64,000 bases of DNA from JAAYEA01 sp012689325 (GTDB lineage Bacteria > Chloroflexota > Anaerolineae > JAAYEA01). This document shows, piece after piece, positions 26,627-34,086 of the stretch. Numbering within the stretch: the first letter of the stretch is position 1; each line of letters opens with the position of its first letter. Location: assembly GCA_036841525.1 (NCBI GenBank), contig DAITVZ010000009.1, positions 1 through 64,000 on the forward strand, given 5' to 3'. The notes beneath the pieces are model-generated. The model saw only the letters and a program-made list of their open reading frames with translations. It searched no databases and had not been told where the DNA came from. A program made the translations under genes and the position numbers.

Positions 26627-28030
26627 ATGACGGAAACGAAATCGTATGATGTGATCATCGTGGGCGCCGGGCCGGCCGGCATCTTTGCCGCGCTCGAGTT
26701 GAGCCAGGCCAGCGACCTGCGCATCCTGGTGCTGGATAAAGGGCGCGATATCGAAAAGCGCCATTGCCCGATCTATAACTCGGACCGAAGCTGCATCCAC
26801 TGCAAGTTCTGCGACCGTATCTCGGGCTGGGGCGGCGCGGGCGCCTATAGCGATGGCAAGCTCACCCTCTCCGACGAGGTGGGCGGGCAGCTCCAGGACG
26901 TGGTGGGCCAGCCTGCGCTCGCCAAGCTGGTCGAGTACGTCGACAAGACCTACGTCCAGTTCGGCGCGCCAGCCCGGGTCTATGGCCAGCAGCGGGATGA
27001 CGCCGTCGAGAACTTGATCCACCAGGCGGCGCTGGCGGAGCTACAGCTCCTCTATTTCCCCGTGCGCCACATGGGCACCGACGGGTCCGCCGCGGTGCTG
27101 CGCGCCATGCGCGACGAGCTGCTCCGACGCGGCGTCGATATCCGTTGCAGCACCGAGATCAGCCAAGTTCTCGTGAATGATACCCACGTCGTTGGCGTCA
27201 AGACCAAGCGCGGCGAGGTCATCGAGGGGCATTACGTGATGGTGGCGCCGGGGCGCGAGGGCAACGCCTGGCTCACCCAGATGGCCCAGCAACTGGACCT
27301 GCCGCTGGCCGTCAATCCCGTGGATATCGGCGTGCGCGTGGAGCTCCCCGCCAAGGTCCTGGAGCCGCTCACCAGTATCCTCTACGAGCCCAAGCTCTAC
27401 TACTATAGCAAGTCCTTCGACGACCAGGTGCGCACCTTTTGCGCCTGCCCCTATGGCGAGGTGATCTCGGAGTGGGCCGGGGACGTGCTCACCGTCAACG
27501 GCCATAGCTATGTTCACAAAAAGACCGAGAACACCAACTTTGCCATCCTGGTGAAAAAGAACTTTACGGAGCCCTTCAAGGACCCCATCGCCTATGGCAA
27601 GTATATCGCCCAATTGGCCAACCTGCTCAGCGGCGGCGTGATCGTCCAGCGGCTGGGCGACCTGAGGAGCGGGCGGCGCACCAACGCCCAGCGCCTGGAG
27701 CGCTGCATCGTGCGGCCCACCCTCAAGGAGGCCACCCCGGGCGACCTGGGGCTGGTGCTGCCGTATCGGCACATGGTCAATATCCTCGAGATGCTGGACG
27801 CGTTGGACAAGCTGGCCCCCGGCGTCGCCTCGCGGCACACCTTGCTCTACGGCGTGGAGGTCAAGTTCTATTCCTCCCGGCTAGAGCTGAACGCGCATCT
27901 GGAGACGCGCATCACCAACCTCTTTGCCGGCGGCGACGGGGCGGGCATCACCCGCGGCCTGGTGCAGGCCTCGGTCTCGGGCGTGCTGGTCGCGCGCGCC
28001 ATCCTGGAGCGGGAAACCAAGTCGTCATAG
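26627..28030 (+). CDS. FAD-dependent dehydrogenase (COG2509-like)
   Basis: A 467-residue flavoprotein. The FAD-binding motif IIVGAGPAGIFAALE is at 10-24, followed by a Cys cluster (CPIYNSDRSCIHCKFC, about 47-62) and GWGGAGAYSDGKL, both typical of the COG2509 group; the ending LFAGGDGAGITRGLVQASVSG is the C-terminal FAD-binding stretch. The physiological role of this group is unknown. The Cys cluster might bind a metal or cluster; that is inference. It has its own promoter and is separated from rlmN by a promoter and hairpin. Confidence 0.88.
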   Translation: MTETKSYDVIIVGAGPAGIFAALELSQASDLRILVLDKGRDIEKRHCPIYNSDRSCIHCKFCDRISGWGGAGAYSDGKLTLSDEVGGQLQDVVGQPALAKLVEYVDKTYVQFGAPARVYGQQRDDAVENLIHQAALAELQLLYFPVRHMGTDGSAAVLRAMRDELLRRGVDIRCSTEISQVLVNDTHVVGVKTKRGEVIEGHYVMVAPGREGNAWLTQMAQQLDLPLAVNPVDIGVRVELPAKVLEPLTSILYEPKLYYYSKSFDDQVRTFCACPYGEVISEWAGDVLTVNGHSYVHKKTENTNFAILVKKNFTEPFKDPIAYGKYIAQLANLLSGGVIVQRLGDLRSGRRTNAQRLERCIVRPTLKEATPGDLGLVLPYRHMVNILEMLDALDKLAPGVASRHTLLYGVEVKFYSSRLELNAHLETRITNLFAGGDGAGITRGLVQASVSGVLVARAILERETKSS

Positions 28031-28049
28031 AAATCGGCGTTTTCAGGAC

Positions 28050-28078
28050 TTGACCGCAAGGGCAAACCCTAGTATACT
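28050..28078 (+). promoter_or_regulatory. promoter for rlmN-rpe
   Basis: TTGACC (28050-28055), 17-nt spacer, TATACT (28073-28078); start near 28085. Confidence 0.75.
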
Positions 28079-28089
28079 ACATCACCTAC

Positions 28090-28108
28090 AGCCGCCTTGA
28101 TGGCGGCT
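28090..28108 (+). promoter_or_regulatory. hairpin in the rlmN leader
   Basis: AGCCGCC-TTGAT-GGCGGCT, a 7-bp stem with a 5-nt loop followed by TATTCTT. It lies between the predicted start of transcription and the first rlmN codons, so it may be a weak attenuator or hold the GGCGG that could serve as SD. Confidence 0.55.
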
Positions 28109-28113
28109 TATTC

Positions 28114-29202
28114 TTGCGAGACTGGGCGGACCGGGCATTGGCAGAGCAGGTGTTCCTGACCAATTTCACGCCTTCACAGCTTCAGGAGTGGGTCGTCTCC
28201 CTGGGGGAGCCGGCCTATCGGGCGCAGCAAATTCGCCAGTGGCTCTACCGGTCTCTGGAATCCGACATACACAACATGGCGAACCTGCCCGAGGAGCTGC
28301 GCGCCAAGCTGGCGGAGCGCGCCTGCGTGAGCAGCCTGCGGCCATTGCAGCATATCCGCTCGGTGGACGGGCAGACGGAAAAGACGCTGTTCGCCCTGCC
28401 CGATGAGCAGACCATCGAGAGCGTCCTGATGCGCTACGAGTCCCGCCAGACGATCTGCGTCTCGACCCAGGTGGGCTGCCCTATCGGCTGTTCTTTTTGC
28501 GCCACGGGGCAGGGGGGCTACCAGCGCAACCTGACCGCCGGCGAGATCATCGATCAGGTTCTGCATTTCGCGCGCCTGCTCAGGCCAGAAGGCCTCCCCG
28601 TCACCAACGTGGTGTACATGGGCATGGGCGAACCGCTGCTGAACTATGACGCGGTCTGGCAATCCATCGTGGTGCTGCATGATTCCCAGGCCCTTTCCAT
28701 CGGCTCGCGGCGCTTTACCATCTCGACGGCGGGGGTCGTGCCTGGCATCGACCGCCTGAGCGCGGAGACGCTGCAGATCGGGCTGGCCATCTCGTTGCAC
28801 GCGCCCGATGACGAGCTGCGCGACCAGTTGGTGCCGCTCAATCGCCGCTATCCCTTGAGCGAGCTGCTGGCCGCCTGCCACCGCTACGTGGCGCAGGCCG
28901 ACCGGCGCATCACCTTCGAGTATGCTTTGATCGACGGGGTGAACGACGAGCTGGCGATGGCATACAAGCTGATCGAGCTGCTGCGCGGCCTGCCCGCGCA
29001 CATCAACTTGATCCCGCTGAACCCCACCGCCGATAGTCCCTACCGCGCTTCCCGGCGAGATAGGGTCGTGGCGTTCCATCGGGCTTTGCGGCAGCAGGGG
29101 ATGAAGGTGACCCTGCGGCTGCGCCGCGGCGTCGGCATCAGCGCCGGGTGCGGGCAGTTGCGCTCGCAAGCGGGCGACCATCAACAGGGGCAGAGACCAT
29201 GA
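28114..29202 (+). CDS. rlmN: dual-specificity RNA methyltransferase RlmN
   Basis: A radical SAM enzyme of up to 362 residues that methylates A2503 of 23S rRNA and A37 of some tRNAs. The CxxxCxxC cluster is CPIGCSFC, followed by ATGQGG; GMGEPLLNY and the C-terminal catalytic Cys in GISAGCGQL are present. The start is uncertain: TTG at 28114 gives the longest form; TTG at 28138 and GTG at 28150 are in-frame alternatives near the conserved LTNFTPSQLQEW. The stop overlaps rpe by ATGA. Confidence 0.95.
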   Translation: MRDWADRALAEQVFLTNFTPSQLQEWVVSLGEPAYRAQQIRQWLYRSLESDIHNMANLPEELRAKLAERACVSSLRPLQHIRSVDGQTEKTLFALPDEQTIESVLMRYESRQTICVSTQVGCPIGCSFCATGQGGYQRNLTAGEIIDQVLHFARLLRPEGLPVTNVVYMGMGEPLLNYDAVWQSIVVLHDSQALSIGSRRFTISTAGVVPGIDRLSAETLQIGLAISLHAPDDELRDQLVPLNRRYPLSELLAACHRYVAQADRRITFEYALIDGVNDELAMAYKLIELLRGLPAHINLIPLNPTADSPYRASRRDRVVAFHRALRQQGMKVTLRLRRGVGISAGCGQLRSQAGDHQQGQRP

Positions 29203-29879
29203 TCAAGATCGCGGCATCGGTGTTATCAGCGGACTTTGGCCGGCTGGGCGAGCAGGTGCAAGAAGCTGAGCGAGGCGGCGCCGACTATATCCACCTGGAC
29301 GTGATGGATGGGCATTTCGTGCCCAATATCACCGCCGGGCCCATCCTGGTGGAAGCGGTGCGCCGCTCCACCCGTCTGCCCCTGGATGTGCACCTGATGA
29401 TCGAGAACGCGGATAGCTACCTGGAGGCATTTGCCGGGGCGGGCGCCGATATCATCACCGTCCACCAGGAAGCCTGCCTTCATTTGAACCGCACCGTGGA
29501 CCAGATCCACAAGCTGGGCAAGATGCCAGGAGTGACGATCAACCCTGCCACGCCCCTGGTCACACTCGAAGAGATCCTAGAGTATGTCGATCAGGTTCTG
29601 ATCATGACGGTGAACCCGGGGTTTGGGGGGCAAAAATTCATCCCCAGCATGCCCGATAAGGTGCGCCGCCTCTATCGGATGATCCAGGAGCGGAAGCTGC
29701 GTTGCGATATCGAGGTCGATGGCGGCGTCAACCCCGCCACGTGCGCGACCATTGTGCAGGCGGGAGCCAACGTGCTGGTGGCGGGTGCCGCCGTCTTTGC
29801 CGCTGAGCTGCCCATCGCCGAGGCCATCAGCAGGCTGCGCCTATGCGCCGAACGGGGCTTGGCCAATCGAGCGGAATGA
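29199..29879 (+). CDS. rpe: ribulose-phosphate 3-epimerase
   Basis: A 226-residue TIM-barrel epimerase interconverting ribulose 5-phosphate and xylulose 5-phosphate. Motifs: ASVLSADF, the metal His in IHLDVMDGHFVPN, DVHLMIEN, MTVNPGFGGQ and EVDGGVNP. The ATG overlaps the rlmN stop (ATGA). Transketolase, which uses the same pathway, is at 52788-54791. Confidence 0.97.
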   Translation: MIKIAASVLSADFGRLGEQVQEAERGGADYIHLDVMDGHFVPNITAGPILVEAVRRSTRLPLDVHLMIENADSYLEAFAGAGADIITVHQEACLHLNRTVDQIHKLGKMPGVTINPATPLVTLEEILEYVDQVLIMTVNPGFGGQKFIPSMPDKVRRLYRMIQERKLRCDIEVDGGVNPATCATIVQAGANVLVAGAAVFAAELPIAEAISRLRLCAERGLANRAE

Positions 29880-29907
29880 AAAAAGGCCAGCTCTGGGCGA
29901 GCTGGCC
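29879..29907 (-). terminator. intrinsic terminator of rpmB
   Basis: On the minus strand a perfect 9-bp stem (29899-29907 with 29885-29893), 5-nt loop and six T at 29879-29884. It lies between the convergent rpe and rpmB genes. Confidence 0.9.
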
Positions 29908-29934
29908 GCGGAGATGCCGCTGAGGCGAGAACGC

Positions 29935-30117
29935 TTAGGCGGACTTGCGCATGGTGCGCAGGCAGCGCGAGCAAACGTACACGGTCACGGGCTTGCCATC
30001 CATCTCGGCCCGCACCTTTTGCAAATTGGGCCTCCAGGACCGGTTGGTCGCCCGCTTGGAGTGGCTAACGTTGTGCCCATACTGAAGACCCTTGCCGCAA
30101 ACATCACATATGGCCAT
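29935..30117 (-). CDS. rpmB: 50S ribosomal protein L28
   Basis: A 60-residue L28 of the zinc-binding type: CDVC at residues 4-7 and CSRC at about 49-52 form the ribbon. GHNVSHSKRATNRSWRPNLQ is the typical core. In Firmicutes rpmB also stands divergently next to asp23/yloU and yloV, as here. Confidence 0.97.
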   Translation of the reverse strand: MAICDVCGKGLQYGHNVSHSKRATNRSWRPNLQKVRAEMDGKPVTVYVCSRCLRTMRKSA

Positions 30118-30180
30118 ATCTGGACCCCCTCTGCTTGGGTTATAAATAGTCGATTAGCCTAGACCGACAATAGCAGGATG

Positions 30181-30209
30181 ATGATATCACAATGTGATGA
30201 TTTAGGCAA
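30181..30209 (-). promoter_or_regulatory. rpmB promoter with internal palindrome
   Basis: On the minus strand TTGCCT (30204-30209), 17-nt spacer, TATCAT (30181-30186). A perfect dyad ATCACA-A-TGTGAT (30186-30198) fills most of the spacer and could be an operator. Leader about 57 nt. Confidence 0.6.
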
Positions 30210-30233
30210 ATCTAGAGCGCGCGAGGTGAAGAT

Positions 30234-30590
30234 ATGTCGGAGGAAACGAGGCTTGGCAGAATAGAGGTGTCGCCTCTCGCCATCGCCACCATCGCCAGCC
30301 GGGCCGTGCTGGGGTGCTATGGCGTGGTGGGCATGGCCTCCAACAGCTTGCGCAATGGCCTGGAACAGCTCTTGGGCCAGGAGAACAGCCGCCGCGGCGT
30401 CCAGGTCAAGCTGGTCAAGGATCAGATCGTTATCGATCTATATGTCGTGCTCGAGCACGGTCTCCGCGTCTCTGAGGTTGCTCAGAACATCATGGAAAGC
30501 GTCAAGTTCAACGTGGAGAAATCGTTGGGGATCCCTGTGGCCCAGGTCAATATCCACGTACAGGGCCTGCGCATCAGCACGAACGACTGA
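30234..30590 (+). CDS. Asp23/Gls24 (YloU) family protein, copy 1
   Basis: A 118-residue Asp23 domain protein: GRIEVSPLAIATIASRAVLGCYGVVGM and the C-terminal VNIHVQGL. Related proteins in Firmicutes localise near the membrane and affect cell-envelope stress, and are found beside the fatty-acid kinase gene, as here. GAGG is 8 nt before the ATG. A second copy is at 40467-40784. Confidence 0.92.
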   Translation: MSEETRLGRIEVSPLAIATIASRAVLGCYGVVGMASNSLRNGLEQLLGQENSRRGVQVKLVKDQIVIDLYVVLEHGLRVSEVAQNIMESVKFNVEKSLGIPVAQVNIHVQGLRISTND

Positions 30591-30683
30591 GAGGCAACAC
30601 AACATCTGGCCCGACGTGGGTGAGGCCCGCCCGCCAGAGGCACGCGGGCGCGCCGAATTGAAGTGGAGGACAAGGGATCGTTG

Positions 30684-32339
30684 ATGCAAGATATGGTTCA
30701 TGACGCGGAACTAGATCGCCCCACCGCCGCCGAGAGCCTGCCCGATTCAGTTTTGGATGGCAACAGGCTGCATGATGCTCTGGCCGCCGGAAGCGCCTGG
30801 CTCGAGCAGCACATCGACCTGATCAACTCGCTGAACGTCTTTCCCGTGCCCGATGGCGACACTGGCACCAACATGTTCCTGACCATGCAGGCCGCGCTGA
30901 AAGAGACGTCCGGCCTGGCCTGCCTGACGGTTCCCACCGTGATCCAGGGTATCGCGCATGGGGCGCTCATGGGCGCGCGCGGCAATTCCGGCGTGATCCT
31001 TTCGCAGATCCTGCGCGGCATGGCCAAGGTCTTGGCGCACACGGAGACGGTTGGTGGCAGCGACCTGGCTCGGGCGCTGACGGAAGGGGCCAACACCGCC
31101 TATAAAGGCGTGATCAAGCCCGTCGAGGGCACCATCCTCACGGTGGTCCGAGAGGCAGCCGACGTCGCCACCAAAGCGGCAGCCGGTCAGGATGATATCC
31201 GCCACGTTCTGGAAGTCGCCGTCCAGGAAGCGCGCGCCTCGGTGGCGCGCACGCCTTCATTGTTGCCCACCCTGCGCGAGGCAGGCGTGGTCGATTCCGG
31301 GGGACAAGGCTTGCTCACCTTTTTGGAGGGCATGCTCAAATTCCTTCGAGGTGAAGAGATGTCCCTTGCGCGAATCGACCTGGCCCTGGCCGCCCCCGAG
31401 GTCAGCGCAGAAGGCGCCTATGGGTACGAGGCCCTGTTCATGCTAAAGGGCACGGACCTCCCCGTGGAGCAGATCCGCGCCACGCTCAGCATGATGGGCG
31501 ATTCGGTGTTGGCCGTGGGCGACGAGATAGCTGTCAAAGTGCATATCCACACCGGGCGGCCGGGCGCGGTGATCGACTATGCCATCAGCCTGGGCTCCAT
31601 CAGCGACGTGGTGATCGAAAACCTGCAGGCGCAGACGGAAGTGTTCCGCCGCGAGGCCCCCACAGCGCCCGCGGAAGTCCTGACCGATACCGCCATCGTC
31701 ACGGTGGCCTCCGGCGCGGGGCTGCAAGAGGTCTTTCGCACGCTGGGCGCCAGCGCCATTGTCTCCGGCGGGCAGACTTCCAACCCCAGCACGGAAGAGC
31801 TGCTGAAGGCCCTGGAGGGACTCTCGGCCAGCAAGGTGATCCTGTTGCCCAACAATAGCAACATCATCCTGGCGGCGCAGCAGGCCAAGCAGATGTCCAA
31901 AAAGAATGTCCAGGTGGTCCCGACCAAGACCATCCCGCAGGGGATCAGCGCCCTGCTGGCGTTCAACTATCAGGCCGACCTGGATACCAACGTCGCCATC
32001 ATGACCGAGGCAATCAAGCTGATCCAGACCGCCGAGATCACCACGGCAGTGCGCTCGGCGCAGGTCAACGGCCTGCGCGTCAACGCCGGGGAGACCATCG
32101 GCCTGCTGAACGACCAATTGACCGCCTCCGGCCCGGACGCGCTGCACGTCATCGACAAGCTGCTGCAGCAGATGCAGGCCGGCCAATACGATATCGTCAC
32201 GGTCTATTACGGCGATTCGGTGAGCGCAGAAGAAGCCCAGGCCGTCGCCGAGCACATCCAGCAGGCTTTTCCCGGCCCGGAAGTGGAAGTGGTCCATGGG
32301 CAACAGCCTCACTACCAGTACATCATCTCTGCGGAATGA
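30684..32339 (+). CDS. fakA: fatty-acid kinase catalytic subunit FakA-like (DAK2 domain, YloV)
   Basis: A 551-residue protein with a DAK2 ATP-binding domain (motif VFPVPDGDTGTN, residues 52-63), a middle domain, and the FakA C-terminal DegV-like domain. FakA phosphorylates fatty acids bound to FakB (DegV-family) proteins. Two degV genes follow immediately, so a complete FakA-FakB system is encoded. The ATG at 30684 is preferred; a GTG at 30663 is the longer alternative. Confidence 0.9.
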   Translation: MQDMVHDAELDRPTAAESLPDSVLDGNRLHDALAAGSAWLEQHIDLINSLNVFPVPDGDTGTNMFLTMQAALKETSGLACLTVPTVIQGIAHGALMGARGNSGVILSQILRGMAKVLAHTETVGGSDLARALTEGANTAYKGVIKPVEGTILTVVREAADVATKAAAGQDDIRHVLEVAVQEARASVARTPSLLPTLREAGVVDSGGQGLLTFLEGMLKFLRGEEMSLARIDLALAAPEVSAEGAYGYEALFMLKGTDLPVEQIRATLSMMGDSVLAVGDEIAVKVHIHTGRPGAVIDYAISLGSISDVVIENLQAQTEVFRREAPTAPAEVLTDTAIVTVASGAGLQEVFRTLGASAIVSGGQTSNPSTEELLKALEGLSASKVILLPNNSNIILAAQQAKQMSKKNVQVVPTKTIPQGISALLAFNYQADLDTNVAIMTEAIKLIQTAEITTAVRSAQVNGLRVNAGETIGLLNDQLTASGPDALHVIDKLLQQMQAGQYDIVTVYYGDSVSAEEAQAVAEHIQQAFPGPEVEVVHGQQPHYQYIISAE

Positions 32340-32362
32340 CCGTCCCTTAAGGGAGGCGAGCA

Positions 32363-33205
32363 ATGAGCCAGATTCGCGTTGTCACGGATAGCACAGCCGA
32401 GATACCGGCATATCTTGTGGCCAAGCTGGGCATCACCGTCGTGCCCATGGAGCTTTGCCTCGAGGACCATACCTGGCGCGACAGCGTGGATATGACCTCT
32501 GCCGAGTTCCTGGAGCGGGTCACTGCCAGCGCCAGCCTGCCCACCATGATCCCCCCCTCTGTGGAGGCCTTTGAGCAAGTCTATGCCGAGTTGAGCGCCG
32601 AGACCGACGAGATCATCTCGATCCACGTCTCCTCCAAGCTGAGCCCCACGGTGCAGAACGCGCGCGAGGCCGCTGGCCGCTTCCTGGGCCGCAGCCGGAT
32701 CTCTATACTCGATTCCGAGCTGATCTCGGGCGGGCTGGGGTTGCTGGTGGTCGCCGCGGCCGAGGCCGCCGCCAACGGCAGCAACATGCAGCAGATCGTG
32801 CGGCTGTTGCGCGGCATGATCCCTCATATCTATGTGGTCTTTTTCATCGAATCCCTGGAATACCTGGAGCGCAGCCAGCGCATCGACCGGTCCCAGGCGA
32901 TCCTGGGCAACTTGCTGAACATCAAGCCCATGCTCATCATCGAGGATGGCGAGTTGATGCCCCTGGAGAAGGTCCGAACGCGAGACAAGGCCGTGGAGCG
33001 CCTGCACCAGTTCATCAGCGAGTTCGCCGAGTTTGACAAGATCACCATCTCGCATGGGCTGAATGGACAGGAAAGCCCGGACCTCCTGGAGCGCATCGCC
33101 GAGACCTTTCCTGATCGCGAGGTATCGATCACCACGTATGGCCCCTCCATGACGGCCCAACTAGGCCCCAAGGCCATTGGAGTCATCGTCTGCGAGGGCC
33201 GGTGA
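32363..33205 (+). CDS. DegV family fatty-acid-binding protein, FakB-like 1
   Basis: A 280-residue DegV protein: VVTDSTAEIP at the N-terminus, LPTMIPPSVEAF in the place of the lipid-phosphate-binding TSxPS loop, ISIHVSSKLSPTVQNA, and the C-terminal GPSMTAQLGPKAIGV. DegV proteins bind a fatty acid and present it to FakA. An SD (GGGAGG) precedes the ATG at 32363. It ends 4 nt before the second degV. Confidence 0.92.
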   Translation: MSQIRVVTDSTAEIPAYLVAKLGITVVPMELCLEDHTWRDSVDMTSAEFLERVTASASLPTMIPPSVEAFEQVYAELSAETDEIISIHVSSKLSPTVQNAREAAGRFLGRSRISILDSELISGGLGLLVVAAAEAAANGSNMQQIVRLLRGMIPHIYVVFFIESLEYLERSQRIDRSQAILGNLLNIKPMLIIEDGELMPLEKVRTRDKAVERLHQFISEFAEFDKITISHGLNGQESPDLLERIAETFPDREVSITTYGPSMTAQLGPKAIGVIVCEGR

Positions 33206-33209
33206 GCGC

Positions 33210-34061
33210 ATGCCCAAGGTTGGAATCGTAACTGATAGCCTGGCGGATATCCCCGACGACTTGGCCGCCGAATTGGGGATCGTCGTGGTGCGCTGTCAGG
33301 TGCATGTGGGCCGCCAGACTTTTCTGGACGGCATCGAGCTGACGAAGGCCGACGCGATCCGGCTGCTCCGGGAGGGCCCGCCGTATCCGACCACGGCCAG
33401 CCCGCCCGTTGGCGCGTTCGTGGAGGCCTATCGCCAGCTCGCTCAGCAAGTCGATCACATCGTGTCGATCCATCTGGCCTCCAACCTGAGCACGCTGTAT
33501 AACGCGGCCCGGCTGGCCATCGAGATGGTGCCAGAGATCGACGTTACGCTGGTGGACTCCCGCCAGCTCACCATGTGCACCGGCTGGCTGGCCATCGCGG
33601 CGGCCAGGGCAGCGCAGAGCGGGGCCAGCGTGGACGAGATCAAGCGCCTGGTGCAAGACCTGATCCCGCGACTGAGGCTGGTCGGCGTGATCGACGACCT
33701 GAGCCATCTGGCGCGCAGCGGGCGCGTCGGCCTGGTCACGTCGCTGCTCGGCACCGCCCTGCGGATCAAGCCCATCTTTCAGGTTCAGGAAGGCCAGGTG
33801 GGACTGCTGGAAAAGGCCAGGACGCGGCGCAAGGCGATGGCCCGCCTGGTCAAGCACGTCGCCGCCTATGGCCCCCTGGAACAAGCGGTGGTGCTGCACC
33901 TGGATGCGCCCAAGCAGGCTGCCGAGCTGGCTGAACAGATCGCCCGATACCTGCCAGGCTACCCCCTGGGCATCGCGGAAGCAGGCGTCGCCATCGGCAC
34001 GCATCTGGGCCCAGGTTGTGTTGGGTTGGCCTTGGTCCTGGCCAATGGACATGTCGCCTAA
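33210..34061 (+). CDS. DegV family fatty-acid-binding protein, FakB-like 2
   Basis: A 283-residue DegV protein (VGIVTDSLADIP; PTTASPPVGAFVEAY; IVSIHLASNLSTLYNAARL; GTHLGPGCVGLAL). It is a diverged paralogue of the gene just upstream, so the pair may bind different acyl chains, as FakB1 and FakB2 do in Staphylococcus. ATG at 33210. Confidence 0.92.
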   Translation: MPKVGIVTDSLADIPDDLAAELGIVVVRCQVHVGRQTFLDGIELTKADAIRLLREGPPYPTTASPPVGAFVEAYRQLAQQVDHIVSIHLASNLSTLYNAARLAIEMVPEIDVTLVDSRQLTMCTGWLAIAAARAAQSGASVDEIKRLVQDLIPRLRLVGVIDDLSHLARSGRVGLVTSLLGTALRIKPIFQVQEGQVGLLEKARTRRKAMARLVKHVAAYGPLEQAVVLHLDAPKQAAELAEQIARYLPGYPLGIAEAGVAIGTHLGPGCVGLALVLANGHVA

Positions 34062-34086
34062 TCTGAGGCAATGAGGTTCGAGGCTT

